From positions 248,001 to 312,000 of the forward strand of contig JADJSK010000014.1 in assembly GCA_016711705.1 (NCBI GenBank): DNA of 64,000 nt, written 5' to 3'. Below, one piece after another: positions 1-8,468 of this stretch (its first letter is position 1; each line of letters starts with the position of its first letter). The position numbers were made by a program, and so were the translations under genes. The notes below the pieces were generated by a model that was not told the origin of the DNA, ran no database searches, and saw only the letters and a program-made list of their open reading frames with translations. Origin of the DNA: Candidatus Brachybacter algidus (GTDB lineage Bacteria; Bacteroidota; Bacteroidia; Chitinophagales; Saprospiraceae).

Positions 1-150
1 GGTCGTCAATAAAATAAATATTAGTAAATTGCATAATAAATTTTCCTCTTACACCGGTCTTAACAATAATTATAAAATAGTAATTTCAGTTTTAGAATTT
101 TCTATATTTAGTTAAATGATTTCATATGAGCGAAACAATCATCGGAGTTT

Positions 151-209
151 CCCCGCCGTCGTTGCACTTTGTCGGGCAAGCCCGCCGTCGTTGCACCTTG
201 TCAGGCAAG
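151..209. repeat. Tandem pair of a 30-bp dispersed repeat
   Basis: Two copies (151-180 and 181-209) lie head to tail, both starting CCCGCCGTCGTTGCAC and ending GGCAAG. A third, diverged copy in reverse orientation lies at 50672-50701; it shares the first ten bases (CCCCGCCGTC) and last ten (GTCGGGCAAG) but differs in the middle. The stretch 210-244 that follows is a 7-bp-period AT-rich repeat (TTTCAAA-like units). No gene is seen in 1-293. Confidence 0.6.
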
Positions 210-293
210 ATTCTGATTTCAAATTTCAAATTTCAGACTTTTAGTTAAATACCATCTATATTTTCATTGATGATTAAGTGTCCGAATCTTCAG

Positions 294-2147
294 TTAGATA
301 ATCGACTTACCCGTCAACGACTCCCTAATAGTTTTATCCATTGCTATTTCAGCTAGAGGCCTTCCGATCTGATCCAACTGATGCATGATATCATTAATTA
401 GGTCCTTATCACTTCCTTTTATACTTTTTCTCAACTCATCTACGGTCATCATTAATGGCAATAATTGTTCCTCACTAAATATTAGTTGGTGATTTTTAAC
501 AAACTTTTCTGAAGATTGAATAACGTTTTGTGCCTCATTTCGTGCTTCGATCAATGCTTTTGAGTCTATATCTGTCTGAGCATTTTTGATCGAATCAATT
601 AGCATTAAGGCCATTTCTTCCTCACTGATGCCATATTGTGCTTTGATCTCAACTTTTGTTTCAGTATTTGATCTAAGTTCTTTAGCACGCACAATGAGTA
701 TTCCGTCTGCATCTACCCAAAAAGAAACTTCTATTTTAGGCAAACCGGCAGACATAGGAGGAATGCCTTTTAAAATGAATTCTCCAAGTTTTCTATTATT
801 TTGAACTAGATCTCTTTCTCCTTGATAAACTGCAATTTTGAGATTGATCTGTCCATCTATTGAAGTGGTATAATTGCGTCCTGCTGAAGACGGAATTTTT
901 GTATTTCTTGGAATTATCACATCCATAAGGCCTCCCATGGTCTCAATACCTAAAGAAAGCGGAGTGACGTCCAATAAAAGTAGGTTACTTTGATTCCCGG
1001 CAAGAATATCTGCCTGTACAGCCGCTCCCAGAGCTACCACCTGATCAGGGTCAATTGAGTCATTTACTTTTTTACCAAAGAATTTACTGACAGCATCTTT
1101 CACAGCCGGAATTCTGGTTGATCCGCCTACCATTATTATATCATCGATATCTTGAGTTTTTAACTCAGCATCTTTTAATGCATTAATAGTTAGGTCAATA
1201 GTTTTTTGAATTATTGGTTGGATTGCGGCATCCACAGCAGCTTTATTCACTGTTATTTCCTTACCTAGAAAGATAAATGAGTGATCGTCTTTTTGAGATA
1301 ACTGTTTCTTGCTTTCCTCTGCTAATAGTCTGAGCTGTTGGCGCTCAGAAGAACTTAATGTATCAAGATCTATTTGAAATTTTGTTGCGATAAGCTGCAA
1401 AATAGCCTGATCAATATCATCTCCACCGAGCCAGGTATCACCTTTGGTCGATAATACTTCGAAGATGCCGTCCTCCAATGTTAAAACACTCAAGTCGAAG
1501 GTGCCTCCACCCAAGTCATAAACTGCAATGTTTTTACTCTTTTCGGATGTCTTATCGAATCCATATGCCAATGCCGCAGCTGTCGGTTCATTGACGATAC
1601 GCAGGACATTCCAGCCAGCCAGCTTTCCAGCGTCCTTTGTAGCCTGGCGTTGACTGTCATTGAAATATGCAGGGACAGTGATCACGCATTCATGGACTTC
1701 TTGATTCAAAACTAATTCTGCCCTTGCTTTCAATTCTTTGAGGATGATGGCAGAGAGCTCCACTGGTGTATAGTATTTTTTGCCGGACTTAACTTTCACA
1801 AGGCTTTCAACATCCGTGTCGAGGATCTCGTAACTGAAAAAATCTTTAGAATTTTCAACATCATTAAAAGATCTACCCATTAGCCTTTTGACAGAAAAAA
1901 TTGTTCTGGATGGATCTGAAATAAGTTTATCCTTGGCTATTTCTCCTATTGAAGCGAGATCATTTTCGTCAAAATAGATAACAGAAGGTACCAAAACAGA
2001 CTTCCCATCATGATCTGGCATAACGGTTGGTTGACCATCATTTATGTAGGCAATCAGACTGTTGGTAGTTCCTAGATCTATACCCAATATGATCCTTTCT
2101 TCCTTTTTAATATCGCCTGATTTCAGGTCTATGGCTATTTTCGACAT
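294..2147 (-). CDS. hscA: Hsp70-family Fe-S assembly chaperone HscA
   Basis: A 617-residue Hsp70. The nucleotide-binding domain covers roughly residues 20-395 with phosphate loops LGIDLGTTNS (21-30) and DLGGGTFDLS (211-220), plus VGGSTRIPAV; a substrate-binding domain and a shortened helical lid follow. It is shorter than DnaK (about 635-640) and starts with the MSKIAIDLKSGDIKKEE extension typical of HscA-type proteins in Bacteroidota rather than DnaK. HscA family members help transfer Fe-S clusters from the IscU scaffold. No hscB or isc gene is visible, since the window ends downstream of it. A Bacteroidota -7 element lies about 50 bp upstream. The Hsp70 call is certain; HscA over a second DnaK paralogue is likely. 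Confidence 0.88.
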   Translation of the reverse strand: MSKIAIDLKSGDIKKEERIILGIDLGTTNSLIAYINDGQPTVMPDHDGKSVLVPSVIYFDENDLASIGEIAKDKLISDPSRTIFSVKRLMGRSFNDVENSKDFFSYEILDTDVESLVKVKSGKKYYTPVELSAIILKELKARAELVLNQEVHECVITVPAYFNDSQRQATKDAGKLAGWNVLRIVNEPTAAALAYGFDKTSEKSKNIAVYDLGGGTFDLSVLTLEDGIFEVLSTKGDTWLGGDDIDQAILQLIATKFQIDLDTLSSSERQQLRLLAEESKKQLSQKDDHSFIFLGKEITVNKAAVDAAIQPIIQKTIDLTINALKDAELKTQDIDDIIMVGGSTRIPAVKDAVSKFFGKKVNDSIDPDQVVALGAAVQADILAGNQSNLLLLDVTPLSLGIETMGGLMDVIIPRNTKIPSSAGRNYTTSIDGQINLKIAVYQGERDLVQNNRKLGEFILKGIPPMSAGLPKIEVSFWVDADGILIVRAKELRSNTETKVEIKAQYGISEEEMALMLIDSIKNAQTDIDSKALIEARNEAQNVIQSSEKFVKNHQLIFSEEQLLPLMMTVDELRKSIKGSDKDLINDIMHQLDQIGRPLAEIAMDKTIRESLTGKSII

Positions 2148-2197
2148 AACAGTTAGAACAATAAATTATTTGAATAGTTGATAGATGATCCGGATTG

Positions 2198-2205
2198 CAA
2201 AGGTA
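2198..2205 (-). promoter_or_regulatory. Probable -7 element of hscA (TACCTTTG)
   Basis: Reading the minus strand gives TACCTTTG, a match to the Bacteroidota -7 consensus TAnnTTTG, 51 bp upstream of the hscA start. No TTTG is found at the expected 19-bp spacing, so only the -7 half is supported. Confidence 0.5.
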
Positions 2206-2499
2206 TAAAAGTCCTTTCAAATGGGTAATGGGTAATGAGTGATGTAATGGGGGCAGAATGAGTAGTAATGTATAATGTTGGATTCGGCCTATAGCTTAAA
2301 GCGCATTGCTTATAGCCTATTTGACTATTGACAATTTCACACAGTTGCACGAAGAAGCCCAAAGTTTCACAAAGAGTAAGAGTAAACTTAGAAAGTCATT
2401 CTAAATTCTGACTTCTATCTTCTAGTTTCTAAAAGAGAGATCAACTTTTCGCAATTAATTATATTTTCTTAGAAACCTTATTTAAAAGTATAAATTATT
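2206..2499. other. Intergenic repeat-rich DNA
   Basis: No convincing gene. It holds GGTAATG-like units (2221-2256), a fragment of the CACAAAGTTTCACAAAG-type intergenic repeat (about 2335-2375) and heptamers of the TTTCTAA family (about 2403-2430). A short minus-strand open frame (2153-2362) follows these repeats and is not credible. Confidence 0.5.
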
Positions 2500-2529
2500 T
2501 ATTTTTGCAACAATTAACGAAGATGTATA

Positions 2530-3153
2530 ATGTATAAGTGGTTCATTTATTGTGTTTTTTTGGTATTCGCAAGTTGTAAATTTGACAATAAAGACAGTGG
2601 CAGGGAATTGATAGAAGTCAACAGTGATACTTTACAGGAAGAATCGCTCCCACTAACTACCTCTGATGAAATTCTCGATGTAGCGCCGGAACACATGGGC
2701 GGGCTTACAAAGCGTGATGGTGAATATGTGATCGTAGCAAGTGATTTTGTAGAAGCGACCATCATGGAAGATTATAATTCGATTAAAAATGTATCGGAAA
2801 ATTACTCTTCTACTTTCAATATATCAGCAAGGAAAACTGCCGACACACCTTCGAAAGACCGGGACTCAATAGTTTCCATGAAATTCAAAGCTTCTTTGAT
2901 CGAATTCAGAAAGAGGGAAGGTAAAGAAGATCAATTAGTCATGGCAAATTTTAAAAATGAATTATTTCTGCTTCAGAATGGCCTGAGAACAGGCCTTGAT
3001 CGACAGGAAATGCTTGCAAAATTTGGTATAAAAGAGCAGGTAATGCAGGACACGATTGAGGTTGTTTCTGAAAAAAATGAAAATAAGATCGTGCTCTTTA
3101 TGAAAAAGGATATGTTGATCAAGATCGAGATATTACCGGAGCAGAAGAAATAA
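2530..3153 (+). CDS. Hypothetical lipoprotein
   Basis: A 207-residue protein I do not recognise. The N-terminus has a short signal peptide ending in a lipobox (VFASC, Cys16), so it should be lipidated and anchored in an outer or inner membrane facing the periplasm. The mature part is acidic and polar with no membrane segment; the last 60 residues look like an alternating strand/helix domain. A TATTTTTG -7-like element (2500-2507) lies just upstream. It stands alone between divergent hscA and the rimP operon. Confidence 0.7.
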   Translation: MYKWFIYCVFLVFASCKFDNKDSGRELIEVNSDTLQEESLPLTTSDEILDVAPEHMGGLTKRDGEYVIVASDFVEATIMEDYNSIKNVSENYSSTFNISARKTADTPSKDRDSIVSMKFKASLIEFRKREGKEDQLVMANFKNELFLLQNGLRTGLDRQEMLAKFGIKEQVMQDTIEVVSEKNENKIVLFMKKDMLIKIEILPEQKK

Positions 3154-3238
3154 ATTCCACGCTTGAAATTAAATAACCTAGTTTAAAATTAGCCCTTCAC
3201 TGTTACAATCAGTGCATTTCACCTCTTTTTATTAAAAA

Positions 3239-3269
3239 TTTGTTGAATCAAAATAACTTCGTATCTTTG
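3239..3269 (+). promoter_or_regulatory. Promoter of rimP-nusA operon (TTTG-N19-TATCTTTG)
   Basis: TTTG at 3239-3242 and TATCTTTG at 3262-3269 are separated by 19 bp. This matches the Bacteroidota primary sigma factor consensus (-33 TTTG, -7 TAnnTTTG). The rimP start lies about 60 bp downstream. Confidence 0.75.
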
Positions 3270-3330
3270 TGCCAGAATTGGAAGAATAAATAATAGGGGG
3301 CGTCAGTTCCCTATTTTGTTTTAAGCAAGT

Positions 3331-3804
3331 ATGGGTTTAGAAGAACAAATAATAAAGATCGTAGAAAAGTATTTTGAACTGGCAGACAGAAATGATTGTT
3401 TCGTAGTTGAGTTAGTGATGAAAACTAAAAAGCTGGAGATTTACATCGACAGCGATGATGCAATTGATTTCGGTATTTGTAGAAAAGTTAGCCGTGTAGT
3501 TGAAGAGTTTTTAGATGAAGGGAAGCAAATGGGTGAAGACTATACTTTGGAAGTTTCTTCACCAGGACTCAGCCGCCCATTAAGATTGCCAAGACAGTTT
3601 AAGAAGAATGTAGGCAGAGATATTACAGTTACATTGCCCGATTCGACCAAAATGACAGGTAAATTAGAAAATGCTACAGACAATGAATTTTTTCTGGCAT
3701 ACACTAAAGTGTGGAAAGAAGGAAAAAAGAGGAAAACCGAGGATGTAATAATGCCTTTAAAATATTCGGAAACGAATAAAGTAATGATAAATATCAAGTT
3801 TTAA
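3331..3804 (+). CDS. rimP: Ribosome maturation factor RimP
   Basis: A 157-residue RimP, needed for late maturation of the 30S subunit. The N-terminal alpha/beta domain contains the family signature around residues 55-85 (CRKVSRVVEEFLDE, then YTLEVSSPGLSRPL), followed by a small C-terminal SH3-like barrel that starts near residue 95 (GRDITVTL). Length is normal. It is the first gene of the classic rimP-nusA-infB order, 23 bp ahead of nusA, with a well-formed promoter upstream. Confidence 0.95.
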   Translation: MGLEEQIIKIVEKYFELADRNDCFVVELVMKTKKLEIYIDSDDAIDFGICRKVSRVVEEFLDEGKQMGEDYTLEVSSPGLSRPLRLPRQFKKNVGRDITVTLPDSTKMTGKLENATDNEFFLAYTKVWKEGKKRKTEDVIMPLKYSETNKVMINIKF

Positions 3805-3827
3805 TTCAAATTTAGAATAGGAATATA

Positions 3828-5066
3828 ATGAATTTAACAGAGACCTTTAAGGACTTCAAAGACGGAAAAAACATTGACAGACCGACCATGATGCGTGTGT
3901 TGGAAGATGTATTCAGGACTTTGATCAAAAAGAAATACGGTTCTGACGATAACTTTGACGTAATCGTAAATACAAATACCGGTGACCTTGAATTATGGAG
4001 AAGAAGGACCATCGTTCCTGATGGTGAGGTGACAGATGAATTGACAGAGATCTCTATTACAGAAGCTTTGGAACTCGACTCAGACTATGAAGTAGAGGAT
4101 GAATGTAATGAAAAGGTCGATACAGAAGAATTCGGAAGAAGAGCCGTGATGGCTGCCCGTCAGACGTTGGTTTCAAGAATTATGGAATTGGAGAAAGACG
4201 AAATATTCAAAAGATATGAGGACAGAATTGGTGACCTTATTACAGGTGAGATCAATCAGGTTCTAGGAAAAGAAGTTTTAGTTTTAGATGACGCTACAGG
4301 ACAGGAATTGGTATTGCCAAAAACTGAAATGATCCGTGGTGATTTCTTCCGTAAAGGAGAGTCAACAAGAGGTGTGATCAAAAAAGTGGAAATGAGGAAC
4401 AACCTTCCTGTGATTACATTAAGCAGGACTGAACCTATGTTTCTTGAGAAATTAATGGAACAGGAAGTTCCTGAGATCGAAGATGGCTTGATCACAATCA
4501 AGAAAATTGTTAGAATTCCGGGTGAAAGAGCTAAGGTGGCTGTGGAATCCTATGACGACAGAATTGATCCGGTTGGTGCATGTGTCGGTATGAAAGGTAG
4601 CAGAATCCACGGCATTGTGAGAGAATTGCGCAATGAAAATATCGATATCGTGAACTTTACTAACAATATTGTGCTTTACATCCAAAGATCACTTACTCCG
4701 GCTAAGATCACTGACATTCAGATTTTCCCTGAAACGATGAGAGCCTCAGTTTATCTAAAACCTGATCAGGTATCACTTGCCATTGGCAAAAGTGGTTCAA
4801 ATATAAAGTTAGCAACCAAATTGACCGGTTATGAGATCGATGTCTTCCGTGATACGGATGAAATGGAGATCGACGATGTTGAATTGGATGAATTCGCAGA
4901 TGAGATCGATGGCTGGGTATTGGATGCCTTGAAAGGAATCGGATGTGATACCGCAAGAAGCGTGCTAAAGCTTACTGTTGAGGAACTCGTAAGAAGAGCG
5001 GATCTTGAAGAAGATACTGCAAGAGAAGTAATTAGAATTCTCGAAGCGGAATTGGAAGATGAATAG
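3828..5066 (+). CDS. nusA: Transcription termination/antitermination factor NusA
   Basis: A 412-residue NusA. Order: NusA N-terminal RNA-polymerase-binding domain (1-125), S1 domain (about 130-200), then two KH RNA-binding domains (about 205-345; GMKGSRIHGIVREL in KH1, SLAIGKSGSNIKLA in KH2). A short acidic C-terminal helical region contains DALKGIGCDTARSVL, resembling the helix-hairpin-helix acidic repeats. It modulates pausing and termination by RNA polymerase. Length fits Bacteroidota NusA. It lies between rimP and infB; infB also appears to have its own promoter. Confidence 0.96.
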   Translation: MNLTETFKDFKDGKNIDRPTMMRVLEDVFRTLIKKKYGSDDNFDVIVNTNTGDLELWRRRTIVPDGEVTDELTEISITEALELDSDYEVEDECNEKVDTEEFGRRAVMAARQTLVSRIMELEKDEIFKRYEDRIGDLITGEINQVLGKEVLVLDDATGQELVLPKTEMIRGDFFRKGESTRGVIKKVEMRNNLPVITLSRTEPMFLEKLMEQEVPEIEDGLITIKKIVRIPGERAKVAVESYDDRIDPVGACVGMKGSRIHGIVRELRNENIDIVNFTNNIVLYIQRSLTPAKITDIQIFPETMRASVYLKPDQVSLAIGKSGSNIKLATKLTGYEIDVFRDTDEMEIDDVELDEFADEIDGWVLDALKGIGCDTARSVLKLTVEELVRRADLEEDTAREVIRILEAELEDE

Positions 5067-5116
5067 GATAGTGAGATATTAGGTATTGGTATTAAAAAGT
5101 TTTTTTGCCAATCTAA

Positions 5117-5145
5117 TTTGTTTTAAATATAATAATATACTTTTG
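5117..5145 (+). promoter_or_regulatory. Probable internal promoter of infB
   Basis: TTTG (5117-5120) and TACTTTTG (5138-5145) are 17 bp apart, close to the Bacteroidota -33/-7 consensus. Transcription would begin near 5152, giving infB a leader of about 60 nt in addition to read-through from nusA. Confidence 0.55.
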
Positions 5146-5154
5146 TGCAAAATT

Positions 5155-5197
5155 TCCTGTATGCATTGATATTATTGAGTAAAAAGTATATACAGGA
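5155..5197 (+). promoter_or_regulatory. Stem-loop in the infB leader
   Basis: A perfect 8-bp stem (TCCTGTAT at 5155-5162 with ATACAGGA at 5190-5197) closes a 27-nt loop. It would sit at the extreme 5' end of a transcript from the promoter at 5117-5145 and ends 13 nt before the infB ATG. It is not followed by a T-run, so it is not a terminator; a role in translation or mRNA stability is inference. Confidence 0.4.
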
Positions 5198-5210
5198 ATA
5201 AAAAGTTTGA

Positions 5211-8114
5211 ATGGCTAAAAAGCAATTAATACAAGTAGTTAGAGAACTCAGTGTTGGGATGGATACCATCTACGATCATCTGGTAGCAAAAGGTTTCGAA
5301 TTAGAAAAGAAACCTAATGCAAAATTGACAGATGATATGTACGATGCGGTACTCGTTGAATTCCAATCTGACCTGGCAATAAAGAACAAAGCAGAGCAAA
5401 TGTCTTTGGGTCCTAAGCCTATGCCCAAAAAAGAGGAGAAAGTTGAACCGGTCGTCGTAGCCGTCAAACCAGTTGTCATCGCCCCACCTGTTGAAGAACT
5501 CATCAAAACTCCTGAACCGGTTAAGGAAGTTGTTGTCGAAGATCCTCCAAAAGAGGAACCTCGTAGAGAAGAGCATCGCCACGAACTTAAGGTGGTAGGC
5601 AAGATAGATCTTGATGACCTCAAAAGGAAGAAAAAACCTGTTGAGCCAAAGTCGGTGGAACCTGAACCTGAACCTGAACCAGTCAAAGCTGTCATCCAGG
5701 AAGAGGTAAAACCAATAGAACCTGAAATAAAGGAAGAAGTAGTTGAAGTCAAAACTTCAGTCCCAGAAGCAGCTTCAGACAACGTTCCTGAAGGACCTGC
5801 ATCCACTGAATCCCGCACTGCAGGTGATGGTATGAATAGTGATGAAATGTTCAGGGCTAAATCTCCAACACTCAAAGGACTTAAAATCTTAGGTAAGATC
5901 GATACCGAAAAGATGAATAAGCCTGTTCCTAAGAAAAAGGAAGATCCTAGAGGTACAAGACCAGGCCAACCAGGCACTCCAGCTAATGCTGCAGGTACTG
6001 GTACACCAGGTGAAAATCTTACAGAGGAGCAGAAACGTAAGCGTAAGCGCAAGAAGCTCCCGGTAAATACCGGTGGTGGAAATATGGGTCAATCTAATTC
6101 TAACTATAGAGGACCCGGCCAAGGACAAGGCCAGAATCAAGGTGGACAAGGCCAGGGCAACTTCCGAAGAGGAGGACCTGAACCTGTTAAAGAAGTTTCT
6201 CAAAAGGAAATCGAGGATAAGATCAAGTCCACTATGGCTCGCTTGAATTCAGGTGGAAAAAACAAAAGATCTAAAGTAAGAAGAGATAAACGTGATGTAC
6301 ATCGCGAGAAAAGTGAAGCACTAGAACTGGCGCGTTCAACAGAAAAGATCCAGGTGACAGAATTTATTTCTGTTTCGGAACTTGCAAGTTTGATGAACGT
6401 ACCGGCTATCCAAGTGATTACAACCTGTATGAATCTTGGTGTCATGGTGTCCATCAATCAAAGATTGGATGCAGAGATCATAGAGCTAGTAGCTTCAGAA
6501 TTCGACCATGAAATAGAATTTATAAGTGCAGAAGATGATACTGACTTCGATGAGGAGGATATCGTTGATGCTGAAGAAAGCCTTGAGCCAAGAGCACCAA
6601 TCATTACAGTGATGGGTCACGTGGATCACGGTAAGACTTCGCTCCTTGACTTTATCCGTAAAGCCAATGTAGCAAGTGGTGAAGCGGGTGGTATCACACA
6701 ACACATCGGTGCTTATGAAGTTGTGATCAATGAGAAGAAGATCGTATTCCTCGATACACCGGGTCACGAAGCCTTTACGGCGATGAGGGCCAGGGGTGCG
6801 AAGATCACGGACGTCGCGGTCATCATCATAGCATCAGATGATAATATCATGCCACAAACGAAGGAGGCTATTTCGCATGCGCAGGCAGCGGGTGTTCCCA
6901 TCATTTTTGCCATTAACAAGATAGATAAGCCGGGCGCTGATCCGGAAAAAATAAAAGGAGAGCTTGCTCAGATGAACTTATTGGTAGAAGACTGGGGTGG
7001 TAAATACCAATCACAGGATATATCTTCTAAAACCGGTGAGAACATCGAACAGTTGCTTGAGAAAATATTATTAGAAGCAGAGGTACTTGACTTAAAGGCA
7101 AATCCGAACAGGGTTTCTATAGGTACAGTTATTGAAGCATCTTTGGATAAAGGCCGAGGTTATGTTACAAAAATCCTTGTTCAGAATGGTACATTAAACC
7201 AAACGGATTACATCGTCGCAGGTGAATACTCCGGTCGTGTAAAAGCCATGTTCAATGAGCGTGGTAAAAAAGTAAAAACTGCAGGACCTTCTACACCAGT
7301 TCTTGTGCTTGGGCTTTCTGGAGCTCCACAAGCGGGTGAGAAATTCAAAGAATTTGAGAATGAAGGTGATGCAAGACAAATTGCAGCACGTAGAGCACAG
7401 ATCAATCGTGAGCAAACAAATAGAGCGACTCGTCGTATCAGTTTAGATGATATCGGACGTCGTTTGGCATTGGGTACTTTCAAGGAATTGAATTTGATTG
7501 TCAAAGGGGACGTGGATGGTTCTATCGAAGCTTTGGCAGATTCATTGATCAAGTTGTCTGTAGAGACAGTTCAGGTCAATGTGATCCACAAAGCAGTAGG
7601 TCAGATCATCGAATCAGACGTCTTGTTGGCATCTGCTTCAGACGCCATCATCATTGGCTTCCAGGTGCGTCCATCTCTGGGTGCAAGAAAAGCTGCAGAA
7701 AAAGAAGGTGTTCAGATCAAGAGTTATTCCATCATATATGAAGCGATCAATGAGGTCAAAGCTGCGATGGAAGGTATGCTTGAGCCAACGAAGGAAGAAA
7801 AATTTGTTGGACAGGTTGCAGTGCGCGAAGTGTACAAGATCAGCAAGGTTGGTACGGTCATCGGAGGATATGTTGAAGAAGGCAAGATCACCAGAAACAC
7901 ATTCATCAGGGTGGTACGTGACGGTATCGTCGTCTTCCCTACGAAGGAGAATGTACATGGAGAGATCGCAACGCTGAAACGATTCAAGGATGATGTGAAG
8001 GAAGTCAAAGCAGGTTTTGAATGTGGTTTGACCATCAAGAATTTCAATGACATCAAAGAAGGTGACTCTATCGAAGGTTACGAAATCACGGAAGTGAAGC
8101 AGACGCTGTCGTAA
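5211..8114 (+). CDS. infB: Translation initiation factor IF-2
   Basis: A 967-residue IF-2, the GTPase that brings initiator tRNA to the 30S subunit and promotes subunit joining. A long low-complexity N-terminal half rich in Pro/Glu/Val and then Gly/Gln (about residues 70-330) precedes the IF2_N helical region (about 380-440). The GTPase core has G1 GHVDHGKT (about 469), G3 DTPGHEAF and G4 NKID. Domains II-IV follow to the C-terminus. The extended N-terminus is usual in this phylum. The frame is intact across 2.9 kb, in contrast to the neighbouring island, and a strong terminator follows 27 bp later. Confidence 0.97.
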   Translation: MAKKQLIQVVRELSVGMDTIYDHLVAKGFELEKKPNAKLTDDMYDAVLVEFQSDLAIKNKAEQMSLGPKPMPKKEEKVEPVVVAVKPVVIAPPVEELIKTPEPVKEVVVEDPPKEEPRREEHRHELKVVGKIDLDDLKRKKKPVEPKSVEPEPEPEPVKAVIQEEVKPIEPEIKEEVVEVKTSVPEAASDNVPEGPASTESRTAGDGMNSDEMFRAKSPTLKGLKILGKIDTEKMNKPVPKKKEDPRGTRPGQPGTPANAAGTGTPGENLTEEQKRKRKRKKLPVNTGGGNMGQSNSNYRGPGQGQGQNQGGQGQGNFRRGGPEPVKEVSQKEIEDKIKSTMARLNSGGKNKRSKVRRDKRDVHREKSEALELARSTEKIQVTEFISVSELASLMNVPAIQVITTCMNLGVMVSINQRLDAEIIELVASEFDHEIEFISAEDDTDFDEEDIVDAEESLEPRAPIITVMGHVDHGKTSLLDFIRKANVASGEAGGITQHIGAYEVVINEKKIVFLDTPGHEAFTAMRARGAKITDVAVIIIASDDNIMPQTKEAISHAQAAGVPIIFAINKIDKPGADPEKIKGELAQMNLLVEDWGGKYQSQDISSKTGENIEQLLEKILLEAEVLDLKANPNRVSIGTVIEASLDKGRGYVTKILVQNGTLNQTDYIVAGEYSGRVKAMFNERGKKVKTAGPSTPVLVLGLSGAPQAGEKFKEFENEGDARQIAARRAQINREQTNRATRRISLDDIGRRLALGTFKELNLIVKGDVDGSIEALADSLIKLSVETVQVNVIHKAVGQIIESDVLLASASDAIIIGFQVRPSLGARKAAEKEGVQIKSYSIIYEAINEVKAAMEGMLEPTKEEKFVGQVAVREVYKISKVGTVIGGYVEEGKITRNTFIRVVRDGIVVFPTKENVHGEIATLKRFKDDVKEVKAGFECGLTIKNFNDIKEGDSIEGYEITEVKQTLS

Positions 8115-8141
8115 GGTAGAGAATTTAATTCTAGAATATAG

Positions 8142-8178
8142 AAGCTGAAGTTAATTGAATTTGACTTCAGCTTTTTTT
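8142..8178 (+). terminator. Rho-independent terminator after infB
   Basis: A 10-bp perfect stem (AAGCTGAAGT at 8142-8151 with ACTTCAGCTT at 8164-8173) is followed by a run of seven T from 8172. It closes the rimP-nusA-infB operon and marks the left edge of the accessory island. Confidence 0.85.
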
Positions 8179-8311
8179 ATTGTGCTTTGGGCAAAATCTG
8201 TATTGAACTTAATACCCAAACTTTATTTACACCAAAAGTAGGACATCCTTCAAATCTGATATCCAAGTCTTTTTTTAAAACAATCCACTTATTTTTTGGA
8301 GAAAATTAATT

Positions 8312-8341
8312 TTCGTCTCTCTAAAAGTCCATTTCGTGGCT
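8312..8341 (+). promoter_or_regulatory. Putative LytTR operator 1 (TTCGT direct repeats)
   Basis: TTCGTCTCT (8312-8320) and TTCGTGGCT (8333-8341) are direct repeats separated by exactly 12 bp (spacer begins CTAAAAG). Two 9-bp repeats with a 12-bp spacer is the known AgrA/LytTR binding geometry. It lies 128 bp upstream of the sensor-kinase gene. The same layout recurs at 12590 and 30318. The rest of 8179-8468 shows no gene; a TATCTTTA -7-like element is at 8396-8403. Confidence 0.6.
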
Positions 8342-8468
8342 GTTAGGGCAATGGTTGAAGAAAACATTGTTCCATTAGGGAAAAAACGTATAGATTATCT
8401 TTATGAATTTTTAATATTTGAAGAATTTCTGTTTAAGTATTAAATTCATATAATTTATCAATATCGTT

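Noticed and set aside
5276..6052. 258-codon antisense frame within infB
   Set aside because: It mirrors the low-complexity N-terminal half of IF-2; the sense protein is certain.
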